Below are positions 58,489 to 64,000 of a stretch of DNA of 64,000 nt, one piece after another. The translations under genes and the position numbers were made by a program. Below the pieces are notes generated by a model. That model was not told the origin of the DNA and did no database searches. It was given only the letters and a program-made list of their open reading frames with translations. Source of the stretch: Lactuca virosa (Eukaryota; Streptophyta; Magnoliopsida; Asterales; Asteraceae); the NCBI GenBank assembly GCA_928212115.1, contig CAKMRJ010005745.1, positions 220,886,745 through 220,950,744 of the forward strand, in the 5' to 3' direction. Each line of letters starts with the position of its first letter. The stretch's first letter is position 1.

Positions 58489-58991
58489 TGGAAGATGGCC
58501 TTACCTGAGGATTCCCGGTCGCTCACGACCACGCAGCAGCGAACATGGTCCATTCGTCGGCCCCCGGCGGTCGTCCCGGTTGCTCACAGCGTCACCGGTA
58601 GCGGAACTGTGGTGGTGGCGATCATCGACAAGCAGCGGCGGACGAGAGTGTTCCCAAGATAGTGGCGGCTGGAGAATGACGCTTTTAGGGTTAGGGTTCC
58701 CAACATCGCATCTTGAAGCGGGAAAGGAAAGGAGCTCCGGGTCTAAACCCGTGTTCTTTACAAACTTCAACCCATTTTTACAAGTTTGGCCCCTACTCCA
58801 CCAAAACTTTTCAATATAACTCCAATATTTACCATTTAGACCCCTAAGCCTCCAAATCCTTTCAATTTAAGTCTGACGGCTACAAAATAAGTCTAAATGT
58901 TTTATTCTAAGCCGCAAGCTCATATATTCTTAACACTACAAACGAATATAACTTACTTTAGATCCGATTGAATTTGGTGCACCTGTTATTC
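56404..58991 (-). mobile_element. LTR E, continuation
   Basis: Resumes E after D. Two more units of the large repeat lie at 56526-56694 and 56776-56948, each with CCATGGGCTCCCCCATGG-type inverted sequence. A region rich in AGGCCCAA (57230-57600) follows, then a GC-rich stretch with GGTGGTGG runs and a GA microsatellite (57900-58680). Open frames in the GC-rich part (for example 58135-58662) are low-complexity and not convincing genes. The right end was not found. Confidence 0.55.
58453..58489. repeat. (GA)n microsatellite
   Basis: GA-rich run of about 37 bases within the E-like sequence. Confidence 0.9.
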
Positions 58992-60101
58992 TAGGCATGA
59001 GCGAATGGACTGAACCGGCCGGAACCGGCCCGACCCGGACCCGAACCGAGAACCGGCTTCGGCCAAAATCAAGAACCGAACCGGCCCGGCGGTTCTACCG
59101 GTTCCGGTTCCGGGTCCGGTTTTTGCCGGGTTTTCGATTTTGGAACCGGTCTTCGAGAAATAGCAACGTATTTTTTGGTTACGATTTCGGTTTATGCCCG
59201 GTTATTGAATGTGATTGTAAGCTCGAAGGTCAAAAGTTGATTGTCTATAACTTACGTCAAAATTGAAGACGTAATTGACTTATCAATATATGCAAAACTG
59301 TTATGATTTATCTTTATACATAGAAGTAGGATTTATCTTTATAAATGATCTTTTGCATGTATTCTAAGTTTCTAATGCTTTGAAACTTTGCCAAACAGCA
59401 GGTTGACTTGATCTAATAAGCATAAGAATTAAACCATTACTTTCATTGATCTAATAAGCATCAATGCTCACTAACAGGTTTATTTCAATGATATCAGATT
59501 TGTATCTATTAAGTTAATGCAGTCCATCGACAATAATACAAATTTATGAATCTCAGTTAACCTATTTTTATATATTGATATTTACGTGGTTTTGATTTTT
59601 ATATATTGATATTTACGTGGACAAAACCATAAATGTATGCATCTCTAAATTTCTAAGACTCTTAATTTAAACTCAAAAACTTAAAAACTTACTGGGTATC
59701 GATCAATAACAGGAAACACTTCAATATCAGGGAACCTCTATAGCAGTCGTTCTTCTTTCTCTCGGTCACCCTTTCTCCCACTAAAAGATTGCAGCAGGCT
59801 TTGTGACTTGGAGAGTTGGAGTCGCCGAGTAGGGGTTTATGCCTACTACCGTGGGATTTTTTTGAAGAGCGTTTTTTTTTATCTATGTCGAGTCGACGAT
59901 CACTTTTTTTTAGGTCCAAATAAGAAGTCCAAACGGCAAAAGATTATCCGGTCCGGTTCCCGGTTTTGGGCCGGTTCCAACGACCGGTTCTTACCGGGTT
60001 CCGGGTCCAAAAATTGACGAAAATATAGAACCGGTCCCGGCCCGACCGGTTCCATCGGGTTCCGGTTCCGGCCGGTTCCCCGGTCCATATGCTCATCCCT
60101 A
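58992..60101. mobile_element. hAT-type MITE with GGTTCCGG arms
   Basis: 1,110 bp. Inverted ends TAGGCATGAGC and TAGGGATGAGC (one mismatch). A perfect 8-bp TSD TGTTATTC is at 58984-58991 and 60102-60109. The outer 150-200 bp of each end are packed with CCGGAACCGG/GGTTCCGG motifs able to pair with one another. A 31-bp direct repeat (TATATTGATATTTACGTGG) sits near 59570-59620. No transposase. Confidence 0.9.
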
Positions 60102-60109
60102 TGTTATTC

Positions 60110-61218
60110 AATTCTTGTCATTTACTACTTAACATATCGACATTGAGGTACAATTTTTTTTCAAGAAAGCGTGAAATTTGACGAGCCTCGCTTAGCAAAA
60201 AAGATTTTTCTTTATACCATTTCATTTATTATTTTTTAATGTCCCACGCCACGCTACCACTAAAGAGTATTCATCATCCATGTCCACCATTGTAGAATTT
60301 CTTGACTTTTCGTGGTGTCCGTTTTCCCTTTCTCTTTCCTTCTCTTGCTACTTTTGGCTTCCGTTTTGATAACGATTTCTATTGATGGTCGGGTGGGTTA
60401 TGGTTGCAGGGTTGTTTGTGTTTGGATATTTAGTACCGAAAATGAAGTACCAAATGGGTTTTGTTGTAAATTTGGGTATTATCCAAAAAACATTTTATTG
60501 GAAGTGGTGTGGGGAAAGAAATTGCAACGGGGTGATGTGAGATTGAAATAAATTTGTTGATAAGTTATCTACGACAAACTTTTGTGTGGTTAATAGGTTA
60601 ATACAACTCTCGTATCCGACAAATCCGATAAAAGATGTTATGTTCAATTGTGACTTTAAGTTCAGTGGAGAGTGTTTAGATTTTGCTCTATTTTGTTTGG
60701 TTGAAGAAATTTTGAAATTGGATAAAGTATAAAGCAAAAAAAGAATAGTGTGAATAAAAATGAGAAGAATGTATATTACTTATATGTAAAAAAATAATAT
60801 TTTTTTTATAAAAAGAATGACCGTTGAGACAACTGTCAATTGACCATTTGAGTTTTTTCTCGTGTTGGACGATGCTTGTTTTTTGGAACAACAAATTTAA
60901 TACTAAATTACTTCTAAAATTCATTTATGTTTCAGATGAAACTTGAACCCTCAATCTCAAAGAGTGTTTAGATTTTGCTCTATTTTGTTTGGTTGAAGAA
61001 ATATTGAAATTGTATAAAATATAAAGCAAAAAAAGAATAACGTGAATAAAAATTAGAATAATTAATATTATTTATATGTAAAAATATAATAATTTTTTTA
61101 AAAATAATGACCGTTTTGAGTTTTATTTATTTATTTATTTATGTTGGACAATGTTTTTTTAGAAGTATTAAATTACTTTTAAAATTCATTTATAATTGAA
61201 CAATGTTAACTGGCTTGA
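60110..61218. other. No gene recognised; 155-bp direct repeat
   Basis: AT-rich intergenic sequence. About 60668-60826 is repeated at about 60962-61112 with substitutions (phrases GAGTGTTTAGATTTTGCTC and TTTTGTTTGGTTGAAGAAAT). Short open frames have no recognisable motifs. A pyrimidine-rich stretch and possible start at 60312 gives 79 codons with a hydrophobic N-terminus (FPFSFLLLLLLASVLITISI), noted only as a weak possibility. Confidence 0.6.
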
Positions 61219-61226
61219 CTTGCTGC

Positions 61227-61404
61227 TAGACCTGTCAATGGGGTGGGTTTTGATCCTGATTCGCTCCAAACCCGTAAGAATTTAACGGGTTTGGATTTTA
61301 ATTTTTGATTTGTTTACCCGTTTACGATCCATACTCGTTTACCCTTTTAGCAAATGGGTCGGGTATGGATCATGGTCGATTCGCTCCATTTATGACCCGC
61401 CCCA

Positions 61405-61463
<59 letters not shown>

Positions 61464-61777
61464 ACTCGATGTCTAAGTAAAATATGATTTTTATTGTATT
61501 GGACTTTGAGTATTAATTAATGTACATCTTGTTTAAGTAGACATTTTATCCTTTTGAGAAATATTACTTTGTGGAACACATAAAAATTACGAAAATTTAA
61601 TATTATAAAAATGTCGGGTTAATGGGTCGGGTATTCGTTGATTCGGTGGATACGGGTATGGATTCGACTATTCAAGACCCTGAGGGTTATTGGAGCGGGA
61701 CGGGTCATGTTTTTATTTTTTTAAACAGGTTTGGATCAATGGTGATTCGCTCCAAACCCGCCTCATTGATAGGTCTA
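61227..61777. mobile_element. hAT-type MITE
   Basis: 551 bp with ends TAGACCTGTCAATG and TAGACCTATCAATG and a perfect 8-bp TSD CTTGCTGC (61219-61226 and 61778-61785). Contains repeated GGGTCGGGTAT and CGCTCCAAACCCG motifs and an AT run (61409-61461). No coding sequence. Confidence 0.92.
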
Positions 61778-61785
61778 CTTGCTGC

Positions 61786-62715
61786 CTATGGGGAACGGTA
61801 TTCCATTGTCCTTAACGACGTTGTAGGCCCCTACCGTTCAACCTAAAACAGTAGACGAGTGCCACCATAGTTACCAAAAGTGTAATTTACTCTTTAATAC
61901 TTTTTTAGTAGAAATTAATACGAAACGTGTCGACTTGTGACGACTCCTTTATACTTTTTTGTTTGACTCGACGGATGATCCATGATTGGTTTTATATGCT
62001 AATTGATTGTCTTAGAAATAAAGCTACTTTCATTTATATACCATCGTCACATAAACCCGTTTTGCACCATAAGATATTTAAAACAAGTACAACTTTTTAA
62101 GATAATTCCAATTGATATTTAGATTTCACTTATAACTACAAAATGGTCGATTTATCAGCATCCGTATCTGTTTGAAAAGAAGATCATCTCCTAAAAGGTT
62201 AAGGGCTTAAGTAATTTATGGAGGAAAGAAATGTCTATTAGCTATTGTAAAAAACTTGAAAACCATCGTTATAAAGAAATCCAGTTTATAAGTTGGGAGA
62301 CTATAAAAGTAATATTATTTTTACTCAACAGTATATGTTCACATTACGTTGCTTTATTTCTGCCTCATTGTTTCAAATTTTAAAATATTATTGGTGAACG
62401 ATTACTTAGAATATGTTAATACATCTAATATTCTACCTATCCTAATCATAACCATGCTACATTGAATCATTCCATATTAAAAGGAGGAAATTAAAGCCAT
62501 TGCATGTGCTGTTGTGCATCAAGGACAATGAGACTAGACATATGCATAAAACTGGTGGTTTATGGAAACCATCATCCAATCATATGACGTCACAAGTAAA
62601 CCCCACACAACAATTTCTATTTCACAAAATTATGCTGTTAGGTAAAAAAGAAAAAGGAGATCGAGTAATCTAACCAATTTTTTCTTAAATATAATCAAGT
62701 TAAAAATAAAAAATA
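61786..62715. other. No gene recognised
   Basis: AT-rich sequence without long frames, inverted ends or repeats that I can support. Confidence 0.6.
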
Positions 62716-63240
62716 AAATAACCTTTTGGTCTGGAATGGGTCATTTCGGACCCGAAAACCGGCCCAAGCCCAATATTATAGCCCAATGGTATATATGGGT
62801 CTCACACACAAAAAAATCTGGAATACGCGTTCCGGAATTAACAGATCCGAAGCACGATATACCCCATTTCGGACCAAATTTTCAGTATGGATTCGTCAAA
62901 CCAAGTAAGTTCTACACTTTAAGTTACTTTGCATTTGATTTTCTGAAACGATTTACGTATTCTGGAATGGTCCAGAATGGTCTGGAACATGATGAACAAC
63001 TTTGGAATATTCGGATTATCTTTTTTTTTATCTTTTTCTCGTTCTATGTGTATGAATGTTATGTAAGTACTTTATAACGTGTTTCTGATCAGTTGTTTTA
63101 TTCTAGAATTATGTGTTGTAGGGGTTCTGGAATAGTAATGTAGGTCCGGAACACGATGAATGGTGTCCGGAACCTCATGATCTATTCCGGAATGATGATC
63201 CAAAATACTTATAATATACCAATTTTTTTCTAAGTATTGT
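62716..63240. repeat. Sequence rich in TCTGGAAT / TCCGGAAC motifs
   Basis: At least ten variants of (T/C)C(T/C)GGAA(T/C) between 62730 and 63200, spaced irregularly, reminiscent of the subterminal repeats of a DNA transposon. No inverted ends found within the window. Confidence 0.45.
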
Positions 63241-63279
63241 TTAATAACCCATGTTAGTCCAAAAACGAGTTAGTGTGGA

Positions 63280-64000
63280 TGTTAAAAAAAGTGGGTTTTA
63301 CGGATGATGAAGTTGTATTCCATTTACATGAGCTTTCAGAATTGCGCCCGATAAAGGTAAAATCGAAAACAATAATTTTATAATTCTAATTTATTTACGG
63401 TAATGTATTAAAATGTTCTTGGATTTTTTTTTTTTTTTTTTGCAGATAAAAAACAACGATATTAAGTTTCAAAATAAGATAAAAAATAAACCAACAAATG
63501 CACCCATAAAATTAAGAAATAAATCAAAATTGTGTTAAAACTTAAATTGAAAGCATACTCTGAAAGATGGCACCGGAGCAAGTGCAGACAAACCTGTTAT
63601 GATAGACTAGTTACAATTATGTTTTTTTTTTGTTAAGGATATGTTTCAGAAATTGTTTTTTTATTATTATTAAATACTTTTATGCACATTGGTTTTTAAA
63701 TAGTATATTAAATAATTTAAGTATATTCTATTTTCAGTCTCCAACATCCGACGATTCGAATGATCATGATGAGTTGCCTATAGAGTATGTTATACCACAC
63801 CTTGAAGACGAGCAATGACGTCTTGTTGATACGACTGCATTAGAAATAATTTGTGATTATCAATGTGCTAAACAATGAATGGTAATACTGGAAATCTCAT
63901 TACCGCCTTCACCGGCTGAGGACCAGAGAAAAGTAGCATTGTATAACATGCAAATGCTCCCTATTATCATGTCTGAAGATATACGACAATTTATGAACAC
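63280..64000 (+). pseudogene. Exon-like pieces of unknown gene, running off the window
   Basis: Plus-strand segments with exon character: about 63280-63357 (KKVGFTDDEVVFHLHELSEL, followed by GTAAAA); from 63446 after a T-run and CAG; 63739-63818 after TTTTCAG (SPTSDDSNDHDELPIEYVIP, then TGA); and coding-like sequence to the end (PPSPAEDQRKVALYNMQML). In-frame stops occur between them. I do not recognise the family. Confidence 0.35.

Noticed and set aside
57917..58819. Possible GC-rich host gene with frames of up to 175 codons
   Set aside because: Composition is GGTGGT, GA and Pro/Arg-rich low complexity, several frames on both strands are equally open, and it lies within sequence continuous with LTR E.

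Overview
The window is repeat-dense plant nuclear DNA, and I find no intact host gene in it. It holds plant LTR retrotransposons primed by initiator Met-tRNA, hAT elements with 8-bp target duplications, and a Mutator-like region with FAR1-type and Ulp1-type genes. The LTR families and the recurring ACTCG-N-CGAGT palindrome remind me of Asteraceae such as lettuce; that is a guess from memory, not a measurement.

Positions 1-30045 are a nest of three related Ty1/copia elements. Outer element A (minus strand; its left LTR is cut by the window start, its right LTR is 29272-30045) contains two insertions. One is B, a plus-strand element of A's own family with TSD ATAAA. The other is C, a minus-strand element at 19358-27260 that keeps recognisable gag, protease, integrase, RT and RNase H. 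B appears twice (3047-10489 and 10694-18124) on either side of a 13-N gap. Both copies have the same TSD, the same host flanks and the same LTR-specific variants, so this is almost certainly an assembly or haplotype duplication.

Positions 30046-42534 hold a gypsy integrase scrap, the 3' end of a FAR1/MULE-type transposase (plus strand) and, convergent to it, a broken multi-exon gene with a DUF1985-like N-terminal region and a C48/Ulp1 protease region (minus strand, about 42470 to 32640). Dozens of copies of the palindrome AATCA(C/T)ATGTGATT are spread through its introns and flanks. A solo LTR (37835-39398) sits in one exon and a non-autonomous hAT (40286-41848) in an intron.

Positions 42535-58991 are a gypsy-type LTR (E) split by a 13.3-kb chromodomain-type Ty3/gypsy element D (43133-56403, TSD GGTCT, minus strand), whose gag is in turn split by a solo LTR F (49716-53270). 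Positions 58992-64000 carry two hAT MITEs with perfect 8-bp TSDs, a 155-bp direct repeat and unidentified exon-like pieces at the right edge.

The most unusual signal is in the copia nest. The non-coding parts of A, B and C, and the decayed pol of A and B, are a chain of stem-loops. Two hairpin classes have conserved loops of fixed length (15 nt and 22 nt) on stems whose sequences differ but keep complementarity. At one equivalent position A carries one class and B the other. Each element also has its own array of repeated-stem hairpins just inside the primer-binding site.
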